Source of the DNA: Microbacterium sp. Leaf288 | GTDB taxonomy: Bacteria; Actinomycetota; Actinomycetes; Actinomycetales; Microbacteriaceae | Reading direction: 5' to 3' | Assembly: GCF_001422925.1 (NCBI RefSeq) | Contig: NZ_LMNI01000014.1 | Span: forward strand, 1 to 64,000 | DNA length: 64,000 nt | Shown here: in pieces, positions 10,249 to 18,529 of the stretch | How the letters are laid out: every line of letters starts with the position of its first letter | Numbering within the stretch: the first letter of the stretch is position 1 | Translations under genes and position numbers: made by a program | Notes under the pieces: model-generated | What the model was told of the DNA's origin: nothing | Databases searched by the model: none | Seen by the model: the letters and a program-made list of their open reading frames with translations, nothing else

Positions 10249-10275
10249 TTTGCACTAAATGTATTATCGTGCAAA
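10249..10275 (-). promoter_or_regulatory. TetR operator with embedded -10 GATAAT
   Basis: A 27-bp inverted repeat has 7-bp arms TTTGCAC and GTGCAAA separated by 13 bp. On the minus strand its centre contains GATAAT (10263-10268), a good -10 element, 24 bp upstream of the tetR start. This is the layout expected for an autorepressor. Confidence 0.7.
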
Positions 10276-10311
10276 TTGGCCTGCGTTGCCGCCCTCCGGT
10301 GGTGCGTTTCA

Positions 10312-10379
10312 ACAGGTCAACCGCGCTTCCGCAGGACCGCACTGAGTTCGGAGGGCCTGCAGAGCCCCGGTTGACCTGT
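10312..10379 (-). terminator. Long inverted repeat, candidate terminator
   Basis: Twelve-base arms (10312-10323 and 10368-10379, ACAGGTCAACCG and its complement) enclose a 44-nt loop that can itself pair GCAGG with CCTGC. It follows the stop of the DeoR/LacI hybrid gene. The large loop is unusual for a simple terminator. Confidence 0.4.
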
Positions 10380-10394
10380 CGAAGAGGGGGCGGG

Positions 10395-11498
10395 TCAGTG
10401 CACGGTGCCCACAGTGGAGGCGCGCGGCAGCAGTTCGGGCAGCAGGTACACGCGCTGCACCGGGCGCCGCGCTCCCTCGCTGAGCCGGGCGACCATCGTC
10501 TCGACCGCGAGACGGCCGACCTGCTGCTTGGGCGGACGCAGCGCCGTGATGGCGGGCTCCGCGCTCTCGGCGACCTCGTCGTCGTAGGCGACGATCGCGA
10601 GGTCTTCGGGGATCGCCCAGCCGTGGTCGCGCGCCTGCTGCTGCAGCAGCACCGCCTGCGGGTCGTTGTGGATGAGGAGTGCGGTGGTGCGCGTCTCGCG
10701 GCATCGCTCGAGCACGTCGGCGATCAGCGCCTCGCGGGCGACCCCGTCCAGGGCGTCGAGCGTCGCGTCGACGTCGACGAGGCACTCGAGACCGAGCCCC
10801 TCGACGGCGCGGTCCCACCCGCGGCGCAGCTGCCATGACGTCGGGGAACCGGCAGACGTCAGGATGCCGACGCGACGGTGGCCCAGCGAGGCGAGGTGAT
10901 CGGCCGCGAGCGAGCCGCCGAAGACGTGGTCGGTGGTCACCCACTCGAGCCGCGTGAGCGCGAGCGCCGACGGCACGCGGCGCTCGGCGAGCACGACGGG
11001 GATCGGCAGAGCCTCGAGCCAGTGCAGCAGCGCGCGCCCGTCGGCGCCGAGGGTCTCGGGCGCCACGATGAGGCCGTGCAGGCTGCCGGACTCGACGAGG
11101 GAGGCGATCTGCCGGCGCTGGTCGTCGACGGCGTAAGTCGCACCCCGGAGGATCAGCTGGACGCCGAGTTCGGTCGCCGCGGCCCGCGCGCCGATCATGA
11201 TGTGGGGCCAGTAGTAGCTGAGCGACGGCACGACCATCCCGACCCGGAACCGGATGGCGGCGCCCGACGAGGCGGGGACTGTCGTGTCGAGCCGGCTGCG
11301 CAGCGTCGCCCCGCCGTGCACGCGGGTGACGAGGCCGCGGTCGGCGAGCTGGCCGATGTCACGACGGATGGTGAGCTCGGAGACCCCGAGCTCGCGCGCG
11401 AGGTCGGCCACCCGCACCGAGCCCGAGCGGCGCAGCTCGTCGAGGATGTGCTCGCGGCGGGAGAGTCCGAAGGCGGGCGGGTCGGTCGGCTGCTCCAT
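10395..11498 (-). CDS. Hybrid regulator: DeoR helix-turn-helix with LacI-type sugar-binding domain
   Basis: The 367-residue protein begins with a DeoR-type winged helix (about 12-65: RREHILDELRRSGSVRVADL, then ELTIRRDIGQLADRGLVTRV and HGGA). This is fused to a periplasmic-binding-protein-like domain of the LacI/GalR kind (85-367) ending in ALRPPKQQVGRLAVE. Such proteins sense sugars and regulate glycoside hydrolase genes. It is divergent from the large GH59-like gene and is the obvious candidate regulator. ATG 11498 lies 9 bases after TACGCT (11508-11513), so its transcript would have little or no leader. A longer reading to 11570 would translate the operator repeats and is rejected. Confidence 0.9.
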   Translation of the reverse strand: MEQPTDPPAFGLSRREHILDELRRSGSVRVADLARELGVSELTIRRDIGQLADRGLVTRVHGGATLRSRLDTTVPASSGAAIRFRVGMVVPSLSYYWPHIMIGARAAATELGVQLILRGATYAVDDQRRQIASLVESGSLHGLIVAPETLGADGRALLHWLEALPIPVVLAERRVPSALALTRLEWVTTDHVFGGSLAADHLASLGHRRVGILTSAGSPTSWQLRRGWDRAVEGLGLECLVDVDATLDALDGVAREALIADVLERCRETRTTALLIHNDPQAVLLQQQARDHGWAIPEDLAIVAYDDEVAESAEPAITALRPPKQQVGRLAVETMVARLSEGARRPVQRVYLLPELLPRASTVGTVH

Positions 11499-11515
11499 GA
11501 TCGCCTCAGCGTACA

Positions 11516-11564
11516 AGTGTGTTCGATTCGGTTCAAGACTGAACGAGTGTGTTCGTTTTGGTTC
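11516..11564. promoter_or_regulatory. Operator for the DeoR/LacI hybrid: phased direct repeats
   Basis: Two 19-bp direct repeats (11516-11534 and 11546-11564) match at 17 positions and start exactly 30 bp apart, about three helical turns, so both face the same side. Each contains GTGTGTTCG and GGTTC. They overlap the upstream region of the regulator's own -10 and precede the divergent glycosidase gene. Direct TTCG-bearing repeats are typical of DeoR-family sites. Confidence 0.65.
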
Positions 11565-11687
11565 CCGCATCCCTCCCTCTCACGAGAGGATTTCGCTGCG
11601 GGCACGCGGTCGTGCCCCATTCGTGCGTCGAGGCCGGTCCGGATCCGCGAGCGCACGGGAGAAGCCCCAGGGGAAACGGAGACTGCG

Positions 11688-14600
11688 ATGTCGCAGGGAT
11701 GGATGCCTCGTCCGAAGGACGGACGGAGACCACGACGGGTGCGCATGACGCTGGCAGCGGTGGTGACCGCTGCGGTGGTCGCGGCGCCGCTCGCCGTGCC
11801 GACCATGGCTCAGGCGGCGGGCGCTGATCCCGTCACCGTGAACGTCACGGGCGCCGACATCGCGGCGGCCGCGCAGAACAAGAACGGCCTCACGTTCAAG
11901 GGCTTCGGCGTGCTGTCGGCGAACTCGACGAGCGCGCTGCTGCTGGACTACAAGTCCCAGCACCCGGAGGCGTACTGGGAGCTCATCGAGACGCTGTTCG
12001 GCGGGGACCACCCGATCATGAACACGGTCAAGATCGAGATGGGCAACGACCGCAACACCTCGACCGGCCCGAACGCATCGACGATGCGCACGCGCGACGA
12101 GTACCCCAACGTGCTCCGCGAGCCCGGCTTCCAGCTCGCCGCCGACGCGCAGCTCGTCGCCCACGGCGACATCCACCTGAGCCTGCTCCGCTGGAACCGC
12201 CCGGCGTGGGTCGCGAATGACACCGACCAGTACATCTGGTTCAAGAACACCGTGCTCGCCGCCTACCGCGAGTTCGGGGTCATGGTCGACTCGATCAACC
12301 CCGACACGAACGAGACCTCGAGCCCCAACATCCCGCTGTACAAGAACTTCTCGAGCTGGGTGCGCGGCGACGAGAAGGGCTACGAGGGTGCGACCGCGTC
12401 CGACCCGAACAACGGGTTCGCGTCGGAGGAGGAGAAGAACCTCTACCGCGCCATCCAGACGATCGCGGCCGACACCGTCGGCACGCCGCCGGTCGCGTTC
12501 GGCAACGCGATGACCTCGGCCACCGACGCGTCGCTGCGCGACGCGGTCGACGTCGTCGGCTTCCACTACTCGAGCGCCGACGACAGCGCGGGCAACATGA
12601 AGAAGATCGCCGAGCAGCTCGACAAGGAGGTCTGGAACTCGGAGGGCCAGTCGACCTTCTCGAACTCGGCCGACCGCCCGAACAACAACGCGAGCGACGA
12701 GCAGGGCGGGTTCGGCACCCAGTTCGGCGGCACCAACAGCGCGCTCGAGATGGGCAACTGGGTCACGACCGGCTTCCACGCGTCGCGGCGCACCATGAAC
12801 ATCTTCCAGCCGGCGATCGGCTCGTTCTACGACGGATTCCAGTACTCGTCGAAGGAGCTCGTGAACGCCCGTGACCCGTGGTCGGGCTGGATGTACTACG
12901 ACGGCGGCCTGGCCGTGATCGAGCACTTCACCCAGTTCGCGAAGCTCGGGTGGGAGAACGCCGACAACACCGCCGGCATCTGGCGCGCGATCCCGAAGGC
13001 GTCGGGCAGCGAGCTCGGCACGGGCAACCCGCCGGGCGGCGCGCGTGCCGGCGGAGCGTCGTACACGACGCTCGCGGCGCCGGACGCCTCGGACTTCTCT
13101 ACCGTCATCATCAACGACTCGAAGTTCACGAAGACCTACCGGATCGTCGCCAAGGACCTGAACCTCGGCGCCGACCAGACCGGTGAGGTGTGGGAGACGC
13201 GGGCGGCCGACGGCGGCCAGGCGTACGACGCGAACTACCTCAAGCCGGTCGGCGAGGTCACCCCCGCCGCCGACGGCACGTACACCGTCACCGTCAAGCC
13301 GTGGTCGGCCGTCACGTTCACGACGCTCGATCACGCGACCGCCGGTGCGGGCGGCACGCTCACGGCGAAGGACGGCTACGGCAGCGCACTGCCGACGTCG
13401 AAGGAGTACACCGACGCCGACGGCGGCCGCGACGTGCTCGACACCGACGCGAGCGGCAACGTCAACGGCGTGACCGACGACGCGTTCCTCTACGCCGACG
13501 ACTTCGACTACACCGAGCAGGGCGCGATCAAGGGCTACGACCCCGCGACCGGTCAGCTCGTCGACACCGGCGAGTCGTTCCTCGACAGCCGCGGCAACCA
13601 GTCCAAGCCGGGCGGCACTCCCGCAGTGCAGGCCGAGGACAACGGCGCCACGCCGCGGTACACGAACGACACGAACGGCGCGTTCGAGTCGGTCGCGACC
13701 CCGGACGCCGCGCACGACCGCGTGCTCCGCCAGCAGGTCGGCCCGGGAATGGCCGGCGGTGCATGGAACGGCGGCGACCCGAAGACGACGATCGGCGACG
13801 CCCGCTGGGCGAACTACACGGTCTCGTCGGACGTGCTGTTCGAGGCATCCGGATCCCAGTACGCGACCATCGGCGCGCGCGAGCAGGGCGGCACGGCCAA
13901 CGGCCAGAGCGTCTCGGCCGCCGAGCTGAAGATCGACCCGACCGGCGCGTGGACGTTCATGCGCTTCGGCGCGACGCTCTCGACGGGCACCGTGGCGGGC
14001 AACGCCGCCGCGGCGTTCAAGACCGGCCCGGGCGTGTGGAACAACATCGCGGTGAAGGTCGCCGGCTCGGTGTACACGGCCTCCGTCAACGGCGTGGAGG
14101 TCGCGACGTACACGGATGCTGCGCCCCAGGCGACCGGTCGGATCCAGCTGGGTTCGAGCTTCAACTTCGTGCAGTTCGACAACCTGAAGATCGAGACGGT
14201 GCCCGGCTACACGCCGTACTACGACACGATGATCGACGGGATGCACCAGACCAGCTGGGCGGACCGCTCGGTGCCGGTGCTGCAATTCGACAAGAACTGG
14301 AGCCACGCGAACGGCCAGGGCATGTTCGAGTGGCAGCGCACGGCCTCCAAGAGCACGGCGAAGGGCGCGTCGATGACGTACTCCTTCGCCGGCACCGGTC
14401 TCGACATCATCGGCACCAACGCCGGCACCACGACCCTCGACGTGATCGTCGACGGCGTGCAGGTCGCCACGGCGGCGCCGACGTTCGCCGCCGGCAGCGA
14501 GCGCACCACGTTCATCCTCCGCGGCCTGTCGAACGGCCCGCACACGGTCGTCATCAAGACGGCGAACGACGCCTCGATCAACGTCGACGCCGTCGGCGTG

Positions 14601-17138
14601 GTCACCGCGACCGCCGACTCCGCGAAGGCCGACACCACGGCGCTCGCCGCGGCGGCGGACGCCGTGAAGGGCCTGGACGAGGCCGAGTACAGCGCCGAGA
14701 CGTGGGCGGTGTTCGCGGCCGTGAAGGCGAACGCGACCGCCGCGCTCGACGACCCGGCAGCCTACGGTCTCGACACCGAGGGGTCTGTGGCGATCGCGGC
14801 CCGTCTGACGGCGGCCGCGGACGGCCTCGTGCCGAAGGACGTCAGCCCCGACGTGCTCGACCTGGGCGTCGTGACCATCACATCGGCCGACCGCACGCTG
14901 CCCGCGAAGCTCGACCTCGCCGGCACGAACGCGAAGGTCACGTGGAGCCTCGCGTCGACGACGAGCGCGAAGAGCGTCGCCGAGCTGGGGACGTTCGCAG
15001 CGTCCGGCCGCTCGACCGAGAAGCTGTCGACGGGCCTGTACCAGCGCTTCAGCGCCACGGTGCTGGTCGCCCCGGCCGATCTCGACTACTTCATCGACTC
15101 GGGCGCGACGGGGGCCTCGGCCGGATCCGTGTATGCGGCGGTCAAGGCATCCACTCCGGGGCTCGTCAACGACACCAGCGACCAGAAGTGGGACGGCACG
15201 ACGGCGGGAACGACGTGGGGCTACTCGACCACGGCGACCACGATCGCGGCGGGCTCGCCGGCGGACTGGGGATCGTCGTACGTCGGCGCCGACTACAACA
15301 AGCCGGTCACGTACCACCTGACGCTTCCCGCGGGCTCGTACAACATCGTCGCCGTCCAGGCGCCGCGTGCAGGACTCACGACCAACGTCTACTCCAAGGT
15401 CAAGGTCGCGGGCGCCGAGACCACGAAGACCGCGGTGTCGACGGGATCGGCGACGCCGGTCGCGCAGACGCTGACGCTCGACGCGGACGCCGTGGTCGAC
15501 GTGGAGTTCGGCACCAACGGCACGAGCGGCTACAACGCCCGTCTCGCGCTCGTCTACGTGCAGAGCCTTCCTCGCGACCTCGGGGTGCAGGGCGCGCTGA
15601 CCGTCGACGAGGACCTTCCCGAGACGGTGACGGTCGCCGGCGCCGAGAAGGCCGTCGAATGGGATGCCGCCTCCGCCGCGCAGGCGCGCACGGTGTACGG
15701 CAAGCTCACGGTCACGGGCCGCCTGACCGACACCGATCAGGCCGTCGTCGCGGGCTACGAGATCGTCCCGCCGGCGCTGGTGTACTACATCGACTCGGGA
15801 ACGAGCGGGGCGGCCTCGCCGCAGTACACCGCGGTCGCGGGCACGGTCGCGCTGCGCAATGACAGGGTCGACCAGGTCTCCACGGCCCCCGACCAATGGG
15901 GCTACGTCGCCGACGGCATGAAGACGAAGGGCACCACCGACGTGGGCGACAAGTACTCGACGGGTCTGTACCAGGACACGACGAAGCTCGTCTACCGTCT
16001 GCCTCTCGACGCGGGCACCTACACGCTCACGGGTGGGTTCACCGAATGGTGGGGTCTGAACCGCGCGATGTACCAGACGGTGTCGGTGGGCGGTACCGAA
16101 CTCGCCAAGGGCACGGTCCCGCTGTCGGGCTCGAGCGGGCCGATCGCCGCGCCGCTCACCTTCACGCTGACGGCTCCCGCCACGGTCGACTACCTCGTCA
16201 CCAACGAGGGCGCCGGCGCCGAGAAGCCCGTCATCTCGTGGCTCGCCGTGGCCGATGAGACGCTCCCCGGTGCGCCGCAGAACGTGACCGCCTCCCTCGC
16301 GGGCGACACCTCGATCACGGTCGCGTGGGATGCGTCGACCCTCACCGGTCCGGGATTCACGGGGTACCGCGTGTACGAGGCGGGCGGCACCGACCCGGTG
16401 TGCGAGACGAGCAGCACAAGCTGCACCGTCAAGGCGCTCGAGCTCGGCACGACCCACGCGTACGAGGTCGCGGGCGTGAACGCACTCGGCGAGGGCGAGC
16501 GGTCGGCGGCGACGGCATCCGTCACCCTCCCGGAGGTCGCCTCGAACGACGGTGCGAAGACGGCGCCGGCCAAGGGCGTGCTCTCGTCGAACGACGGATG
16601 GGACACCGGCCTGAAGGACGGCACGTTCCAGCTGACGATGAACCTGTGGTGGGGCGAGAACGGCTCGCTGTTCAAGCTCTACCGCGACGGCGAGCTCGTC
16701 GCCAAGGTGCCGCTCACGATGATGACGCCCGGCGCGCAGAGCGCTGTCGTCGACATCAAGGGCCTGGTGAACGGCAGCTACGTGTTCACCGGTGAGCTGG
16801 TCAACTCGAAGGGCACGACCGCGACGCAGCCGCTCACCGTGAAGGTGACGGATGCCTCGCCCGGCAAGCCCGTCCTGTCGAGTGACGTCAAGAACGGCGC
16901 GGGCACGTACACCGTCACCGCCGACCTGTGGTGGGGCACCAACGCCACCTCCTACCGGTTCCTCGAGAACGGCGTCGAGGTCGGCGCGGGCGACCTGAAG
17001 GCGGCCACCCCGGGCGCGCAGCGCGCGACCCTGCCGGTCGCGGGCAAGGCCAAGGGGACGTACACCTACACGGTGGAGTTCACGAACGCCGCCGGCACGA
17101 CGGTGAGCGCACCGCTCAAGGTGACGGTCTCGAAGTAG
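11688..17138 (+). CDS. Secreted multidomain glycosidase, GH59 (galactosylceramidase)-like
   Basis: The 1816-residue exoenzyme has a signal peptide with cleavage near AQA (residue 45). The catalytic domain (about 50-470) carries clan GH-A features: the acid/base Glu in NPDTNET after strand 4 and the nucleophile Glu in WNSEGQ. Its opening FKGFGVLSANSTSALLLDY and NTVKIEMGND resemble galactosylceramidases. Next come a linker beta domain (470-555), a concanavalin-like domain (600-840), a sugar-binding-like module (848-975), a FIVAR helix pair (980-1048), and two copies of an Ig-like plus YxIDSG module (1055-1295 and 1300-1521). It ends with a fibronectin type III domain (1527-1615) and two WWG-containing Ig-like repeats (1625-1816). 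No sortase signal is present. A beta-galactoside-containing polymer or glycolipid is a reasonable substrate guess only. Confidence 0.85.
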   Translation: MSQGWMPRPKDGRRPRRVRMTLAAVVTAAVVAAPLAVPTMAQAAGADPVTVNVTGADIAAAAQNKNGLTFKGFGVLSANSTSALLLDYKSQHPEAYWELIETLFGGDHPIMNTVKIEMGNDRNTSTGPNASTMRTRDEYPNVLREPGFQLAADAQLVAHGDIHLSLLRWNRPAWVANDTDQYIWFKNTVLAAYREFGVMVDSINPDTNETSSPNIPLYKNFSSWVRGDEKGYEGATASDPNNGFASEEEKNLYRAIQTIAADTVGTPPVAFGNAMTSATDASLRDAVDVVGFHYSSADDSAGNMKKIAEQLDKEVWNSEGQSTFSNSADRPNNNASDEQGGFGTQFGGTNSALEMGNWVTTGFHASRRTMNIFQPAIGSFYDGFQYSSKELVNARDPWSGWMYYDGGLAVIEHFTQFAKLGWENADNTAGIWRAIPKASGSELGTGNPPGGARAGGASYTTLAAPDASDFSTVIINDSKFTKTYRIVAKDLNLGADQTGEVWETRAADGGQAYDANYLKPVGEVTPAADGTYTVTVKPWSAVTFTTLDHATAGAGGTLTAKDGYGSALPTSKEYTDADGGRDVLDTDASGNVNGVTDDAFLYADDFDYTEQGAIKGYDPATGQLVDTGESFLDSRGNQSKPGGTPAVQAEDNGATPRYTNDTNGAFESVATPDAAHDRVLRQQVGPGMAGGAWNGGDPKTTIGDARWANYTVSSDVLFEASGSQYATIGAREQGGTANGQSVSAAELKIDPTGAWTFMRFGATLSTGTVAGNAAAAFKTGPGVWNNIAVKVAGSVYTASVNGVEVATYTDAAPQATGRIQLGSSFNFVQFDNLKIETVPGYTPYYDTMIDGMHQTSWADRSVPVLQFDKNWSHANGQGMFEWQRTASKSTAKGASMTYSFAGTGLDIIGTNAGTTTLDVIVDGVQVATAAPTFAAGSERTTFILRGLSNGPHTVVIKTANDASINVDAVGVVTATADSAKADTTALAAAADAVKGLDEAEYSAETWAVFAAVKANATAALDDPAAYGLDTEGSVAIAARLTAAADGLVPKDVSPDVLDLGVVTITSADRTLPAKLDLAGTNAKVTWSLASTTSAKSVAELGTFAASGRSTEKLSTGLYQRFSATVLVAPADLDYFIDSGATGASAGSVYAAVKASTPGLVNDTSDQKWDGTTAGTTWGYSTTATTIAAGSPADWGSSYVGADYNKPVTYHLTLPAGSYNIVAVQAPRAGLTTNVYSKVKVAGAETTKTAVSTGSATPVAQTLTLDADAVVDVEFGTNGTSGYNARLALVYVQSLPRDLGVQGALTVDEDLPETVTVAGAEKAVEWDAASAAQARTVYGKLTVTGRLTDTDQAVVAGYEIVPPALVYYIDSGTSGAASPQYTAVAGTVALRNDRVDQVSTAPDQWGYVADGMKTKGTTDVGDKYSTGLYQDTTKLVYRLPLDAGTYTLTGGFTEWWGLNRAMYQTVSVGGTELAKGTVPLSGSSGPIAAPLTFTLTAPATVDYLVTNEGAGAEKPVISWLAVADETLPGAPQNVTASLAGDTSITVAWDASTLTGPGFTGYRVYEAGGTDPVCETSSTSCTVKALELGTTHAYEVAGVNALGEGERSAATASVTLPEVASNDGAKTAPAKGVLSSNDGWDTGLKDGTFQLTMNLWWGENGSLFKLYRDGELVAKVPLTMMTPGAQSAVVDIKGLVNGSYVFTGELVNSKGTTATQPLTVKVTDASPGKPVLSSDVKNGAGTYTVTADLWWGTNATSYRFLENGVEVGAGDLKAATPGAQRATLPVAGKAKGTYTYTVEFTNAAGTTVSAPLKVTVSK

Positions 17139-17166
17139 CCGGCCCAGCCGGCGCGGCACCGCAGCA

Positions 17167-17202
17167 GCGTCCGGCCTCCGCCTCGTGGCGGAGGCCGGAC
17201 GC
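17167..17202. terminator. Bidirectional terminator between the glycosidase and TerC genes
   Basis: A perfect 16-bp stem closes a TCGT loop (loop 17183-17186). It lies 28 bases after the glycosidase stop and 27 bases after the convergent TerC stop, so it can serve both. Confidence 0.85.
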
Positions 17203-17229
17203 CGCTCTGCGCCGGTGGGGATCACCAGG

Positions 17230-18315
17230 TCAAGAGAGTTCCTTCTCTGGGTGGGCCGTAGACGTGTGATCTGCGGCGGGGATGGTCGGGTGCGACGTCG
17301 CGGCGCGGCCGCCGCGGGTGTTGATGAGGCTCGCCGTCGTCGCGACAGCGATCGTCGCGGCGATGAACAGCAGTGAGAACCAGATGGGGATCTCGGGCGC
17401 CCACAGCATCGGCTCGCCGCCGTTGATGAAGGGCAGCTCGTTCACGTGCATCGCGTGAAGGACGAGCTTCACGCCGATGAAGGCGAGGATCACGGCGAGG
17501 CCCTGCGCCAGGTAGACCAGGCGCTCGAGCAGACCGCCGATCAGGAAGTACAGCTGCCGCAGGCCCATGAGCGCGAACGCGTTCGCGGTGAACACGATGT
17601 ACGCCTCTTCGGTCAGCCCGTAGATCGCCGGGATGGAGTCGACGGCGAAGATCAGGTCCACGAAGCCGATCGCGACGATCACGAGGAGCATCGGCGTCAC
17701 GAAGCGACGACCCGCCTTCACGACGGTGAGACGGTCACCGTTGTAGTCGTCGCTGACGGGCAGGCGGCGGCGGACGAATCGCATGAATCGGCCCTGCGAG
17801 GGATCCGCCTCACCGTGCGTGAAGGCCTGCCGATAGGCGAGGAAGAGCAGCAGCGCTCCGAAGAGGTAGAAGATCCACGAGAAGTTCTCGATCAGCGTGG
17901 CGCCGACCGCGATGAAGACGCCCCGGAGCACCAGCGCGATCACGATGCCGATCATCAGCACCTTCTGCTGGTAGATCTTCGGAACGGCGAATCCCGTCAT
18001 CACGATGAGGAAGACGAAGAGGTTGTCGATCGACAGCGCCTTCTCGGTGAGGTAGCCCGCGAAGTACTCGCCGCCGTAGGTCCAGCCGGAGACGACGCCG
18101 ACCCCGATGCCGAACAGCAGCGCCAGGCCGATGTAGAACGCGGACCAGCGGGCCGACTCGCCGATCGTCGGCTCGTGGGGCTTGCGGACGTGCGCGAAGA
18201 ACTCGTAGACGAAGAACGCGATGGTGATCGCGATGGTGATGACCCAGACGAGCGGGGTGATGTTCAAGGAGGCTCCAACCGTGGCGTGACTGATCGACGC
18301 CAAGGTCTTCTCCAT
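17230..18315 (-). CDS. TerC/Alx-family membrane metal exporter
   Basis: The 361-residue protein has about nine transmembrane helices. The family signature acidic motifs are present: EKALSIDNLFVF in one helix and DLIFAVDSIPAI in the symmetric half. Members export Mn2+ or act on metals at the Sec translocon. The C-terminal 40 residues are a His/Thr/Ser-rich tail that could bind metal. The start ATG 18315 follows CGAGG. A probable Mn2+-sensing leader precedes it, which supports a manganese role. Confidence 0.92.
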   Translation of the reverse strand: MEKTLASISHATVGASLNITPLVWVITIAITIAFFVYEFFAHVRKPHEPTIGESARWSAFYIGLALLFGIGVGVVSGWTYGGEYFAGYLTEKALSIDNLFVFLIVMTGFAVPKIYQQKVLMIGIVIALVLRGVFIAVGATLIENFSWIFYLFGALLLFLAYRQAFTHGEADPSQGRFMRFVRRRLPVSDDYNGDRLTVVKAGRRFVTPMLLVIVAIGFVDLIFAVDSIPAIYGLTEEAYIVFTANAFALMGLRQLYFLIGGLLERLVYLAQGLAVILAFIGVKLVLHAMHVNELPFINGGEPMLWAPEIPIWFSLLFIAATIAVATTASLINTRGGRAATSHPTIPAADHTSTAHPEKELS

Positions 18316-18412
18316 CCTCGAGATCGAGGACCGATGACCCGGGATGCACCATGCATCCGTAGTGACGAGCCGATCGTGGTGGAGTACTCCCCTTGGGGTT
18401 GCGAGCCTACGG
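18316..18412 (-). ncRNA. Probable yybP-ykoY (Mn2+) riboswitch leader of the TerC gene
   Basis: Reading the minus strand, the leader contains CCAAGGGGAGTACTCC, the conserved GGGGAGTA core of the yybP-ykoY element. It is followed by CGTCACTACGG, a hairpin with 7-bp arms GGATGCA/TGCATCC (18343-18358), and CCGGGTCATCGGTCC before the start codon. The class is known to control TerC/Alx genes. The call rests on motif and context; no covariance search was possible. A TAGGCT hexamer at 18404-18409 is a possible -10. Confidence 0.68.
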
Positions 18413-18529
18413 AGCGTTCCCCGGCTCTTCCTGGGAGCAAGCCGAGTGCGCCCGACGACGGCCGCCCTCTTTTCCGGCAGGATGGCGGAAAGCGCCCGCG
18501 ATCGCTGCGGGCGAGGATGAGGGTCGACG

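Noticed and set aside
10878-11687. A 270-codon N-terminal extension of the glycosidase
   Set aside because: It would read antisense through the DeoR/LacI gene and the operator. The signal peptide and ribosome-binding site place the start at 11688.
11580-17225. An 1881-codon open frame antisense to the glycosidase, and similar long frames at 4168-6792 and 49185-53093
   Set aside because: These are by-products of GC-rich third positions. Their translations are Arg/Gly/Ala/Pro-rich without domains, and the opposite strand holds well-supported genes.
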